Assembly: GCF_041435015.1 (NCBI RefSeq)
Contig: NZ_CP107989.1
Location: 9,982,001 to 10,046,000 of the forward strand
DNA from: Streptomyces canus
GTDB taxonomy: Bacteria; Actinomycetota; Actinomycetes; Streptomycetales; Streptomycetaceae
Direction of reading: 5' to 3'
Length of the DNA stretch: 64,000 nt
Shown here: positions 1 through 7,923 of the stretch, piece after piece
Layout: each line of letters opens with the position of its first letter
How positions within the stretch are numbered: position 1 is the first letter of the stretch
The notes under the pieces: generated by a model
The model's input: only the letters and a program-made list of their open reading frames with translations
What the model was told of the DNA's origin: nothing
Database searches by the model: none
Position numbers and translations under genes: made by a program

Positions 1-1276
1 AGACGAAGGCCACGGCGGCGAGGGCGACCGAGAGCACGGCGGCGGCAGCGGGCCACCTCAGCCAGCGGCGGCGCCGGGCGGCGATCGCCGCCGCCATGAG
101 GTACTCGGCCACGATCCCGATCGCGGTGGCGGCGGCGAGCAGCAGGGCGCGGTTGCCCGCCTGTTCGCCCAGGGTCACCTGACGGTTCTGTTCGGCCGTC
201 AGGGCGGGCCATTGCTCGGGCTCCGCGCTCAGCGCCGTCACCGTGGCCGGGTCGACTCCGTCTGCGCGGACGGGCGCTCGGCCCATGTACTCGGCCATGC
301 GCCGCAGTTGGGCCGCGACAGCAGTCTCGGCACCGGCCACCTCCAACTCGGGCCTGGTGTCCCGCGCTTGCTGGGTCTCCAGCGCCAGTGTCGTCCGTAC
401 GGCGGCTCGGATGTCGGCGACGTGGGCTGCCTGGACGCTGCGGGTGAGGAACGCGGACCGCTCTCCGCCGGCCGCGATGTCGGTGGTCAACTGGACTGCC
501 CGGCGGGCCGCTTGGGCCTGGGCACGCTGTTCACCGCCTGCTGCCGCGAGCTGCCCCAGCGGAAGGAAGAAGAGCAGGCAGAAGACGACGAGGTGGCACC
601 ACACCGTCCGGCGGTCATCGGGTGGAGCGGTTGCCGGCTGAGGGATGATCTCCGGCTCTCGGAGGACCCGAACGCCGGGCGGCGCGGGGCGTCGCCAAGC
701 CGGTGGCCTCAGCACACCGGCCGCGACAGCGGCGGCGATCACCGCGGCACCCGCGATCCCTGCCGAGACCAACCCCCACGAGGCCCACCGGTCCCCCTCG
801 CGCAAGGTCGCGTCGGGATTGAGCGCGTACATCTCGGGCGAGTGTTCCTGCACGTCCGCCAGCCGACGGGGCACGTCGTAACCGAGGTTCCGGGTCAGAT
901 AGGTGTCGTTGCCGACGAGGAGTTCCGGCGGGGCGGCCTGGCGCAGGCTGAACGCGGTGCGGGAGGCCAGCGCGTGTTCGGACACGGCCACCCGGTTGTC
1001 CTTGCCCAGCGCCGACAGGGCTTCGGCGCGGACTTCCTCCGCGGCCACCAGGAAGGCCGGCGGGGCCTCGTCCGCGTAGAGGTGGCGTACGTCCTCCTGC
1101 ACGGCCGCCTGCCGCTTGACGTCCTCTCGGACAGCGTCCTGATATGCGCCGCCCGCCTGGCTGAACTGCCAGGTGCAGACCAGCGTGGCCAGTGACACGA
1201 CCAGGATCAGCCCGATCTGGACTCGGATGCGCACACTGAAGCGGGTACGGGGCGTCGGGGGAGTCGGGGTGGTCAA
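1..1276 (-). CDS. Membrane protein, C-terminus beyond window start
   Basis: The reading frame stays open from a TTG at 1276 to the first base of the window, giving at least 425 codons, so the C-terminus is missing. The translation has a hydrophobic segment near residues 19-32 (IGLILVVSLATLV), a soluble stretch of about 120 residues, a second helix, a third (VVFCLLFFLPLGQLAAA), another soluble stretch, and two more helices near the window edge. This two-loop, multi-helix layout suggests an extracytoplasmic sensing module, but I do not recognise a named family. The TTG start overlaps the upstream stop (TTGA), so translation is probably coupled to the lipoprotein gene at 1273-1815. An ordinary plus-strand gene here is unlikely because the plus frames give low-complexity translations. 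Confidence 0.6.
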   Translation of the reverse strand, partial: MTTPTPPTPRTRFSVRIRVQIGLILVVSLATLVCTWQFSQAGGAYQDAVREDVKRQAAVQEDVRHLYADEAPPAFLVAAEEVRAEALSALGKDNRVAVSEHALASRTAFSLRQAAPPELLVGNDTYLTRNLGYDVPRRLADVQEHSPEMYALNPDATLREGDRWASWGLVSAGIAGAAVIAAAVAAGVLRPPAWRRPAPPGVRVLREPEIIPQPATAPPDDRRTVWCHLVVFCLLFFLPLGQLAAAGGEQRAQAQAARRAVQLTTDIAAGGERSAFLTRSVQAAHVADIRAAVRTTLALETQQARDTRPELEVAGAETAVAAQLRRMAEYMGRAPVRADGVDPATVTALSAEPEQWPALTAEQNRQVTLGEQAGNRALLLAAATAIGIVAEYLMAAAIAARRRRWLRWPAAAAVLSVALAAVAFV

Positions 1277-1815
1277 GAGTCGACCCGCCGTAAGACGAAG
1301 CGGAGGCCGTCTTCGTCGGTGAGGGTGAACACGTCGTCGGCCAGCGACCAGACGAATCGCTGGGGCGTCAGTGAACCCGGCCGGTCGGTGTAGTCGTCGC
1401 CGGGGTGTGCGGGATCCTTTCTCGTCGTCGTGGCGGACGAGGGACGCAGGGTCAGTGTCCGACCGTCGACCTCGACGGCTCCGGCGGTGCTGCGCTTCAG
1501 GAGGTAGAACTCGTTCGACTCCGCGGACAGAGGGGAGGTCAGCACCCCCGCGTACGCGTACCTGCCGTCTGCCGTGAAGCGGTACGCCAGCGTGGTGTTG
1601 GAACCTGGCTGCGCGCTCTCCCATGCGCCGACAAGAGCGGCGGGAACGGCTCCGGCCCATGTGGGAGTCGCCGGGGCGGCCGAGACGGTCGGGCTCGGCG
1701 GAGGGCTGGGCTCATCGTGTTCCGTGGCACAGGCCGCGGACATTGCCGCCGCTCCCAGCGTCAGCGAGACCATCAACGCTCTGCGGACGCCGTATAACAG
1801 CAGGCGGAGATTCAT
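1273..1815 (-). CDS. Putative lipoprotein
   Basis: 180 residues. The N-terminus has basic residues, a hydrophobic stretch (LMVSLTLGAAAMSAACA) and a lipobox-like cysteine near residue 29, followed by a Ser/Pro/Thr-rich linker, so it is probably exported and lipid-anchored. The mature part contains VPAALVGAWES, which resembles VPEELVGEW in the next gene upstream (1854-2369), so the two may be diverged paralogues of a lipocalin-like or DUF-type fold. The ATG at 1815 is preceded by GGAGCTGGGGGG. The stop overlaps the TTG start of the downstream membrane gene. No enzymatic motif is visible and the function is unknown. Confidence 0.65.
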   Translation of the reverse strand: MNLRLLLYGVRRALMVSLTLGAAAMSAACATEHDEPSPPPSPTVSAAPATPTWAGAVPAALVGAWESAQPGSNTTLAYRFTADGRYAYAGVLTSPLSAESNEFYLLKRSTAGAVEVDGRTLTLRPSSATTTRKDPAHPGDDYTDRPGSLTPQRFVWSLADDVFTLTDEDGLRFVLRRVDS

Positions 1816-1853
1816 CAACTGCCCCCCAGCTCCTCGATTCTCAGGAAATCCGG

Positions 1854-2369
1854 TCATCCTCCGCTGATTTGGCGTACGTAGCTCACGCCGTCGAGCGACA
1901 GGTTCTCGAACGTGTAGCCGTAGCCCCCGTCGAAGGGGGTGACCGACCAATTCCTGACATACAGGGGGCCACCGGGAATGTGCAGAGTCATGGCCGAGCC
2001 CTCCACGATCGCTGGACCACGTAGCACTTGGCCATTGTTGTAATACACTGCCACGTATCCCTCGGCGAAGAACTCGATCTTCGTCGCCCGTGCGCTGCCC
2101 TCGCCGTCGCCGTCCCACTCTCCCACCAGTTCCTCCGGTACCTGTCCCGCGAGGGGGGTGCGTGGACCGGAATCGGGCTCGGCGGGTCCGTCCGACGAGG
2201 TTTCCGGCGCTGGGTCGGGCGGCGCCGGCGGGGGCTGGATCGTGGGAGCGGACGATGTCGTCGGTGCGTACGGCTCCGGCGGTGAAGCGGACGAGTCGTC
2301 GCCCGTTCCGCACCCCACGGCCAGGCACAGTAAGGCCACCGCGAACCCCCGCATGAGTGACGCGTTCAT
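1854..2369 (-). CDS. Putative lipoprotein
   Basis: 171 residues. A short hydrophobic signal (VALLCLAVGC) ends in a lipobox cysteine near residue 20, then a Pro/Ser/Thr linker of about 50 residues precedes a compact domain beginning LAGQVPEELVGEWDGD. It is first in a probable minus-strand operon with the lipoprotein at 1273-1815 (38-bp gap) and the membrane protein below 1276. The shared VPxxLVGxW motif links the two lipoproteins. I see no catalytic motif. The operon context suggests an envelope-located accessory function, but that is inference only. Confidence 0.65.
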   Translation of the reverse strand: MNASLMRGFAVALLCLAVGCGTGDDSSASPPEPYAPTTSSAPTIQPPPAPPDPAPETSSDGPAEPDSGPRTPLAGQVPEELVGEWDGDGEGSARATKIEFFAEGYVAVYYNNGQVLRGPAIVEGSAMTLHIPGGPLYVRNWSVTPFDGGYGYTFENLSLDGVSYVRQISGG

Positions 2370-2591
2370 CGCGGCTCCCTCGAAAATCCCCGCCCTGCAA
2401 TCCCGCGAGCGAGCGTAGACGCCGCCTCATCTTCGAGAGAGCGCCCTGCTGGAGACGGTCAGCCTTTGGCAATTCCCGCGCCCGAATCGCCTCGACGGCA
2501 TTCATCTTCTTCCACATGGGGCAAACAGCCGGGTGGTACGAGACTTTCGCGCGGCTTTCCGGCTCAGAGAGGCGGGGTTGTTCGCTGCCGT

Positions 2592-3758
2592 TCAGTCCTC
2601 GTGGAGGCCGCGGACGAGTCGGGCGACGATCTCCGCTGCCCGCTCGGGCCGCTCCTCGAACCAGGTGCCGAGGTGTTCTTGGACGGTCTCCCCGACGCAG
2701 GCCCGCACAGCGGTGTTGCCCAGCAACCCCACCGTGGCGCCGAGGAATTGGGGACGGTCCAGCTTCACCGACACCACGGCCGTGAGGCCCTCGCCGATGC
2801 GGGCCACGTCGAGATCGGTGTCGGCCGCCGTCAGCAGCCCCCGCCTCCGCGCGTACACGGTGACCGCGGCCGCAACTCCCTCGCGGAAGCCGTCCACGTG
2901 CGTGCCCCCCTGGCGGGTGGCCAAGCTGTTGGCGAAGCTGTGCATCCGCTCCTCGCGGGACCCGTTCCACAGGAAGGCCACTTCCATCACCCCTGCCATC
3001 CGCGGATCCTCCCGCTCGAATCCGATGACCTCCTCGTGGAGGAGCGACCCCGCCTCCGCGTCGAGAGCGGCGACGAAGTCCCGCACTCCGCCCGGGTACC
3101 GGAACATGACCGCCCGAGCCTCGCCCGCCGGGCGTTCGTCCGTGAGGGTGATGCCGAGGCCCGGGTTGAGGAAGGCCACCTGCCGGAAGCGTTCGGCCAG
3201 CACGGCGAACGAGCAGCCCGTCGAGTCGAAGACCTCAGTGTCGGGCCAGAAGACGATGGTCGTCCCGCTTCGGTCCGCGGGCCCCAGGGTGGCGGGCGGG
3301 GCGACCGCGACACCGCGCGCGTACTCCTGAGCCCGGAGGACCCCCTCGCGCCGCACCTCGGCCCTCAGCCGGCTCGACAGGGCGTTGACGACGCAGAGCC
3401 CCACGCGGGGGTGACCCACGGCCACGGTATGCCGGCCACCGGGATCGGGCCCGGCGTGGAGGCTGGTCAGCAGCGTTTCGAGCCCCGGGCCGCCGGTGTC
3501 CCCGGTGGTCTCGAAGGGATCCCCCGGCCCGCCGTCGGCGAGCCGCACGCCGCCGTCACGCGTCAGCGTGACGTCGACGGTGCCGCCCTGGCCGGGCAGC
3601 GACTGGTTCACCGCCCGGCCGACGGCTTCCCACACCAACTGCAGCACCCCGCGTTCGCCGACCGAGCCGATCCACATCCCGGGCCGCTTCCGAACGGCTT
3701 CCCGCCCCTCCAGCACCTCGATCGCGGCAACGTCGTACTCCACGCCTTCTCCACTCAA
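2592..3758 (-). CDS. GyrB-like GHKL protein, truncated family form with altered ATP site
   Basis: About 388 residues from a TTG at 3758 (GGGAGGGG five bases upstream); a GTG at 3743 is an alternative. The N-terminus (IEVLEGREAVRKRPGMWIGS) is clearly DNA gyrase B/topoisomerase IV B, followed by a GHKL domain and a transducer-like domain (FANSLATRQGGTHVDGFREG). It stops there: the Toprim and tail domains of the usual roughly 650-700-residue subunit are absent. The ATP site is degraded: the expected EVVDNSVDEA reads EAVGRAVNQS, so the Mg-binding Asn is Arg; DNGRGIP reads DGGPGDP; and the GLHGVG lid reads GHPRVG. It is therefore probably not an active gyrase subunit. A regulatory or DNA-topology-related role is possible. 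Confidence 0.8.
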   Translation of the reverse strand: MSGEGVEYDVAAIEVLEGREAVRKRPGMWIGSVGERGVLQLVWEAVGRAVNQSLPGQGGTVDVTLTRDGGVRLADGGPGDPFETTGDTGGPGLETLLTSLHAGPDPGGRHTVAVGHPRVGLCVVNALSSRLRAEVRREGVLRAQEYARGVAVAPPATLGPADRSGTTIVFWPDTEVFDSTGCSFAVLAERFRQVAFLNPGLGITLTDERPAGEARAVMFRYPGGVRDFVAALDAEAGSLLHEEVIGFEREDPRMAGVMEVAFLWNGSREERMHSFANSLATRQGGTHVDGFREGVAAAVTVYARRRGLLTAADTDLDVARIGEGLTAVVSVKLDRPQFLGATVGLLGNTAVRACVGETVQEHLGTWFEERPERAAEIVARLVRGLHED

Positions 3759-3991
3759 GAAGACCCCTCCCACGGCTTCCGACGGACCTGCCCAGCCTAG
3801 GCTGAATTCAGGAAAGCACCAGGTCAGAGCCATTTTGCTCAAGCCGTGGACGGGCGGGTGACGGCACTCCGGGGGAGCGGTCGGCCCGGGGACCGCGCAC
3901 CGCCCCCAACGGGTGTCCGGGGCCCCGCCCATGCCGTGCACGACCCCGTTTTGGGAGCCGCTGAGGGCCCTGATTCGGAAGGGCGCGCAGC

Positions 3992-4417
3992 TCAGGTGAA
4001 GGACAGCAGCATGTTCGTCTCGCCGATGGCCAGCGCGGTGCCGATGACGAAGAACAGGCCTTGAACGACGCTGGTGATCCGCATGCGCAGCCGTGTGTGG
4101 ACGTAGCACGACACGGCGAGCGCACACGGGATGAACCAGACCACGGCCAGCTGAAGCGGCGACACGTCCTCGCTCTTGGCGGGCGTACGACCCGGCGGCC
4201 CCGAGTGCGACATCCCGACGATGAACATCAACAGAGCCACTCCCGCCAGGGCCGCGGCATCAGCCACCGCCAGCAGTAGCGCGACCGCGGCATCGGTCAG
4301 CCGAGAGGGCCGCGGCCTCTGCGCCCCGGTGTCCTCATCCTCATCCGTGACGGACCGCCCGCCGAAGCGTCGGCGCACTCCGCCGATGGCGTCCCGGGTT
4401 CTCTCCCACCAGACCAC
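3992..4417 (-). CDS. Small membrane protein, unknown function
   Basis: About 141 residues if it starts at the GTG at 4417; the open frame continues to 4561 without a convincing ribosome binding site, so the start is uncertain. An acidic stretch (TDEDEDTG) precedes three or four hydrophobic segments: AAVALLLAVADAAALAGVALLMFIVGM, LQLAVVWFIPCALAVSCYV and VVQGLFFVIGTALAIGETNMLLS. It is probably an integral membrane protein. No family is recognised. It sits upstream of the GyrB-like gene on the same strand with a 233-bp gap, so it is likely a separate transcription unit. Confidence 0.45.
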   Translation of the reverse strand: MVWWERTRDAIGGVRRRFGGRSVTDEDEDTGAQRPRPSRLTDAAVALLLAVADAAALAGVALLMFIVGMSHSGPPGRTPAKSEDVSPLQLAVVWFIPCALAVSCYVHTRLRMRITSVVQGLFFVIGTALAIGETNMLLSFT

Positions 4418-5038
4418 TGCTCGACTGCACCATGGAGGCGGCGATTCCGCCCGGCCCGGTTCATAACGACTCGGCTTCCGTCGACGCGGGCCGAGGCGGT
4501 GTCGTACGGGCGTGGCGGAAGGTGAAGTCGGCGGGCCTGCGCGCATGGACCGCCCGGGCACCCGTCACTCCCACGGCATCAGGCGGATCGACGTACACCC
4601 CGAGCCACTGATCAAGGAGGCGGACCGGGAATTGGATCAGCGCTCGGGCTCGTGGGTTGGTGCCGCTTTTGGGGCGGAGTTCTTCAACTCGGCTGGAAGA
4701 TTTGGTTGAGGAAGTGGTGGGTGGCGGGATCGGTGGTGTGGATGCGGGTGGTGTGGGTGCCGCGGGTGCGGAGAGAGCGATCCGACGCAATCGACCACTG
4801 AGGTGACGCTCCGCGACCGCTCTGCACGATCTCACTGTTCTGAACCCACGTCGCGCCATACGGCGAGGTCGAGCTCAACCTGAACAGCACGCTCATTCGC
4901 GGCGCAGGCCGGCCACGTGCGAGCCGGGAGCGGTCGATTCCTTTTGGTGGTGGCCGGGATCTACATGGTGAGAGGCGCGGCCCGCACGACGGGCCGATCG
5001 GTCTCTCTCATGCACGCCGAGAGAGAGGCTGATCGCCG
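4418..5038. other. Intergenic stretch without a supported gene
   Basis: No reading frame here has the composition or motifs of a complete gene. A minus-strand stretch around 4466-4660 (reading WLGVYVDPPDAV) and a plus-strand stretch around 4850-4905 (reading PYGEVELNLNSTL) look more protein-like than noise and may be debris of degraded genes, but neither can be assigned. The low-complexity GTG/GGG run at 4715-4775 is not a recognisable repeat. Confidence 0.4.
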
Positions 5039-5126
5039 ATGAGCATTCCCGCGACCATGCGCGCACTGCAGCAGACTTCCCTCAACGGCCCGCAGGACAT
5101 GCACCTGATCGAAGCCGCTGGATGAC
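5039..5126 (+). pseudogene. N-terminal stub of a zinc-type alcohol dehydrogenase/quinone reductase
   Basis: From the ATG at 5039 the frame reads MSIPATMRALQQTSL followed by NGPQDMHLIEAAG and then a stop. This is a recognisable first strand of medium-chain NADP-dependent oxidoreductases. Only about 28 codons remain. After roughly position 5115 the sequence becomes the tail of the minus-strand transposase fragment at 5082-5369. GAGAGAGG lies upstream of the ATG, so the original start looks intact. The catalytic and cofactor domains are gone. Confidence 0.5.
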
Positions 5127-5369
5127 CCTGCACACCGTGGCTGGCGAGACTCCGAACAGCGGCGCCAGCTGCCGCATGGTGAGGTTCGTCCGGTAGTAGA
5201 CAGCCACCGGCAGCACCCGGTCGGCAAGCGGTAGGCACCACAGACGCTCGATCCGCGGCCCGTCACCACCCCGCTCCCGCGCCACCTTCAGCAACCCCTC
5301 GAACTGCCTCATCCGCAGCCCGGTGAACGTCTCCACCCGCAAGGGCTGAGCCCTCAACACCGCACGCAT
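5082..5369 (-). pseudogene. Fragment of an IS5-family transposase
   Basis: From an ATG at 5369 the frame gives FTGLRMRQFEGLLK, then LPLADRVLPVAVYYRTNLTM and RQLAPLFGVSPATVCRVIQRL. This is the N-terminal helix-turn-helix region typical of actinobacterial IS5-type transposases with a DDE_Tnp_4 catalytic domain. It breaks right after VIQRL and ends after eight unrelated codons, so the entire DDE domain is missing. The break point coincides with the alcohol dehydrogenase stub, so an insertion followed by deletion has probably joined the two. Confidence 0.7.
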
Positions 5370-5599
5370 ACAAGGGAAATTCCCAGTTCGATGCGTGCGT
5401 AAGATCTTGCGCGGCCCGATGCGACACCGGCCTCGCCGATCTTGCGGCGAGGCCCTGCATCGGGTCAGCCGCAGTGGCGGCCCGAGTTGATGCAGGAGAC
5501 CGCCTGGTTCATGAGGACGGGGCCCGCAACTCATGACGAAACGCTTACGTCCAGGCTCACCGGAGGCTCATCCGGCCTTCCCCGACCTAGCGTGCCGGT

Positions 5600-6946
5600 G
5601 TGAACCGCGATCTTCTCCGCGACCTGTCCGCGACCCTCGCCGCAGCGCTGCTCGTCACGACGGCGGCTGTGATCGGCACGGTCCTGGAACGCCATTATGG
5701 AAACCTTCATGTCAGCTGGCCTCCGCTGTACGGCCATTGGGAGCCGCACGTCGGCCCCGGCACCCCCGCCGCCATCATGGTGGCCCTCGTAGTCGTCGCG
5801 TACGGGCCGCTCCTCGCCGCTCGGCTGCCCTGGCGCGCGCTGCTGTGCACGGCCTGGGGCACCGCCATGGCATGGACGTTCTCGCTCGCCCTGGTCGACG
5901 GATGGCAGCGCGGAGTCGCCGGGCGCCTGACGACCAAGTACGAATACCTACAGGTCATCGACCCCGTCAACCGCTTCCTCGACATCCCCGCCGTCCTCCG
6001 GGACTTCACTCACCACATCCTGATCAACTCACCCGACCATTGGCCTGCGCACGTCGCCGGACATCCGCCCGCGGCTACGCTCACCTTCGTCCTCCTCGAC
6101 CGGATCGGGCTGGGCGGCGGCGCCTGGGCGGGGGTCTGGTGCATCACTGTCGGGGCGACAGCGGCGGTGGCGGTCCTCGTCACCCTACGAGCGCTGTCCG
6201 GGGAGGCGCTCGCCCGTCGCGCCGCGCCCTTCCTGGTCCTGGCCCCGGCGGCCGTGTGGATGGGCACCTCCGCGGACGGGTACTTCGCGGCAGTCGCCGC
6301 CTGGGCGATCGCGTTCCTGGCCCTCGCGGTCACGGGACACCGGCCACGGTCGGCAGGTCTTGCCTCCGGGCTTCTCTTCGGACTCACCGCGTATCTCTCG
6401 TACGGACTGACACTGTTCGCGGTGATCGCCGGTGGCGTCCTGCTGCTCGGCTCCCGACGGCTGCGCCCCCTCCCCTACGTCCTTGCCGGATTCGTCGTCG
6501 TCCCGGCCGTGTTCACGTTCGTGGGCTTCAACTGGTGGGAGGCGTATCACCTGCTGGTCACCCGCTACTACCAAGGGGCCGGCGGCATCCGCCCGTACGG
6601 CTACTGGGTGTGGGCGAACCTCGCATGCACGGCACTCGTCGTGGGACCGGCAACGGTGGCCGGGCTCAGACGAGCCGGTGCGACTCCCATCCGCCAGGGT
6701 CTTCGCACGTGCCTGCGCCGCTCCGACGCCGAACCTCGCCTTGCCCTGCTCGCCTCCGCCGCCCTGTTTGCGCTCCTCGCCGCCGACCTCTCCGGCATGA
6801 GTAAGGCGGAAACAGAGCGCATCTGGCTGCCGTTCGCGATGTGGCTGCTCCCGACATGCGCGTTCCTGACCCGGCCCCGCGCCTGGCTCACCGCACAGGC
6901 GGTCCTCGCCCTACTCCTCAACCACCTGCTGTTGACGGGATGGTGA
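5600..6946 (+). CDS. Polytopic membrane protein, glycosyltransferase-like (GT-C type)
   Basis: 448 residues from a GTG at 5600. About eleven or twelve hydrophobic segments span the protein, with a first luminal-type loop of roughly 100 residues after helix 3 carrying DPVNRFLDIPAVLRDF and HVAGHPPAATLTF. This arrangement, a long early extracytoplasmic loop with acidic and histidine residues in a multi-helix protein, resembles lipid-linked-sugar glycosyltransferases of the GT-C/PMT class, many of which are annotated only as membrane proteins in Streptomyces. I cannot name a substrate. It stands alone between decayed genes. It could equally be a conserved membrane protein with no transferase activity. 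Confidence 0.65.
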   Translation: MNRDLLRDLSATLAAALLVTTAAVIGTVLERHYGNLHVSWPPLYGHWEPHVGPGTPAAIMVALVVVAYGPLLAARLPWRALLCTAWGTAMAWTFSLALVDGWQRGVAGRLTTKYEYLQVIDPVNRFLDIPAVLRDFTHHILINSPDHWPAHVAGHPPAATLTFVLLDRIGLGGGAWAGVWCITVGATAAVAVLVTLRALSGEALARRAAPFLVLAPAAVWMGTSADGYFAAVAAWAIAFLALAVTGHRPRSAGLASGLLFGLTAYLSYGLTLFAVIAGGVLLLGSRRLRPLPYVLAGFVVVPAVFTFVGFNWWEAYHLLVTRYYQGAGGIRPYGYWVWANLACTALVVGPATVAGLRRAGATPIRQGLRTCLRRSDAEPRLALLASAALFALLAADLSGMSKAETERIWLPFAMWLLPTCAFLTRPRAWLTAQAVLALLLNHLLLTGW

Positions 6947-7196
6947 CGCGGCAACGTGTCGCCCTCGGCCGTCCGGCGGAAGCGTGTCGGCGGTAGGTGT
7001 CCCGGCCTGAGTCCTCTGCGGAAACCGGATCGGCGGTGACTCCTGCTTCCTGAGCCGCGAGTACGACCACATCGATTCCGGTCCGGCCGCGCGGGCTGGA
7101 TCATCGACCACGCCGGAGCCGATCACGGCGGGAAGGCTCTGTCCAGATCGGTCTCCGCACTCGCGGGAGCCGCGCATTGCTTGGCGGGGTCGCCGG

Positions 7197-7613
7197 TCAC
7201 CACTGGCCGATGACCGGCGCGTCGGGTTCGTGCTGCCGCCACGTCCGGGTGAGGCGTGCGAGCCGTTCCGCGGCGGCGAAGCCGTGCACCGCCGCGACCT
7301 TGCCGTCGCTGATCTCGAACGCCGCGGTGCCCACGATCCGGTTCTCGAGAACGGCGAGCACGGCGGGCCAGCCGTTGACCTGCGCGAGGTGGAATGAGGG
7401 CGAGCCGTCGGCCAGGCGCCGCTTCGCGGAACTGGGTTTGAACGCGGTCCGCATCATGGTGGCGATACGCTGCGGCGTCTCGTAGCGCCACAGCGTCCTG
7501 GAGAGGCCCGCGCCGTCGGAGAGCGCGGTCGCGTCGTCGCCGTGGATCCACGTCATAGCCTCCTGGGTCAGCTGGACATCACTGACGCAGGCGCCCAGGC
7601 GGTCGACGCTCAC
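7197..7613 (-). pseudogene. C-terminal part of an ECF41-type sigma factor or related SnoaL-like protein
   Basis: The region encodes LWRYETPQRIATMMRTAF, then FHLAQVNGWPAVLAVLENRI and VGTAAFEISDGKVAAVHGFA, which matches the SnoaL-like C-terminal extension of ECF41/SigJ-type sigma factors (usual form VNGxPAxVAxxDGRVVGVxxLE). No sigma region 2 or region 4 sequence is upstream, so the DNA-binding half is lost. The start is uncertain: GTG at 7613 or ATG at 7556 (AGGAGG only two bases away). The frame stays open back to 7769 but with atypical composition. It could be a free-standing SnoaL-like protein; a truncated sigma factor is more likely. Confidence 0.5.
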
Positions 7614-7923
7614 GCGGGAAAACGGCCGCTCCCCGATGGTTGTCCACCTTCGCCAGTTGCGGCCGGGTGGGATCTTTCTCGGCGTCGCGCCGGGGCGCGC
7701 AGTCAACTCGCGGCAGAACTTGGGGCCGCGACAGACGGAGGGCACGTCGGCGGCGTAGCCCTGCAGCAATGGACGAAGCCCAGTGGGGAACCCTGACGCA
7801 TCCTTAACGCCTTACTTGCGCTTCCCTGACGTAGTGTCGGGGGCGGAGTGCCGGGAAGTCTGGTCGGCGAAGTGTCCTGTCCTCGACGAATGCGTCCGCA
7901 GGGACGCCAAGGAAGGTCTTCGC

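Noticed and set aside
1273..2970. 565-codon minus frame covering two genes and the gap between them
   Set aside because: Only its last 180 codons are protein-like; the rest is Arg/Gly-rich and in a different frame from the real lipoprotein at 1854-2369.
7614..7923. A riboswitch (c-di-AMP type) in the leader of the APC permease
   Set aside because: The leader lacks the conserved core sequences of that class that I would expect in Streptomyces.
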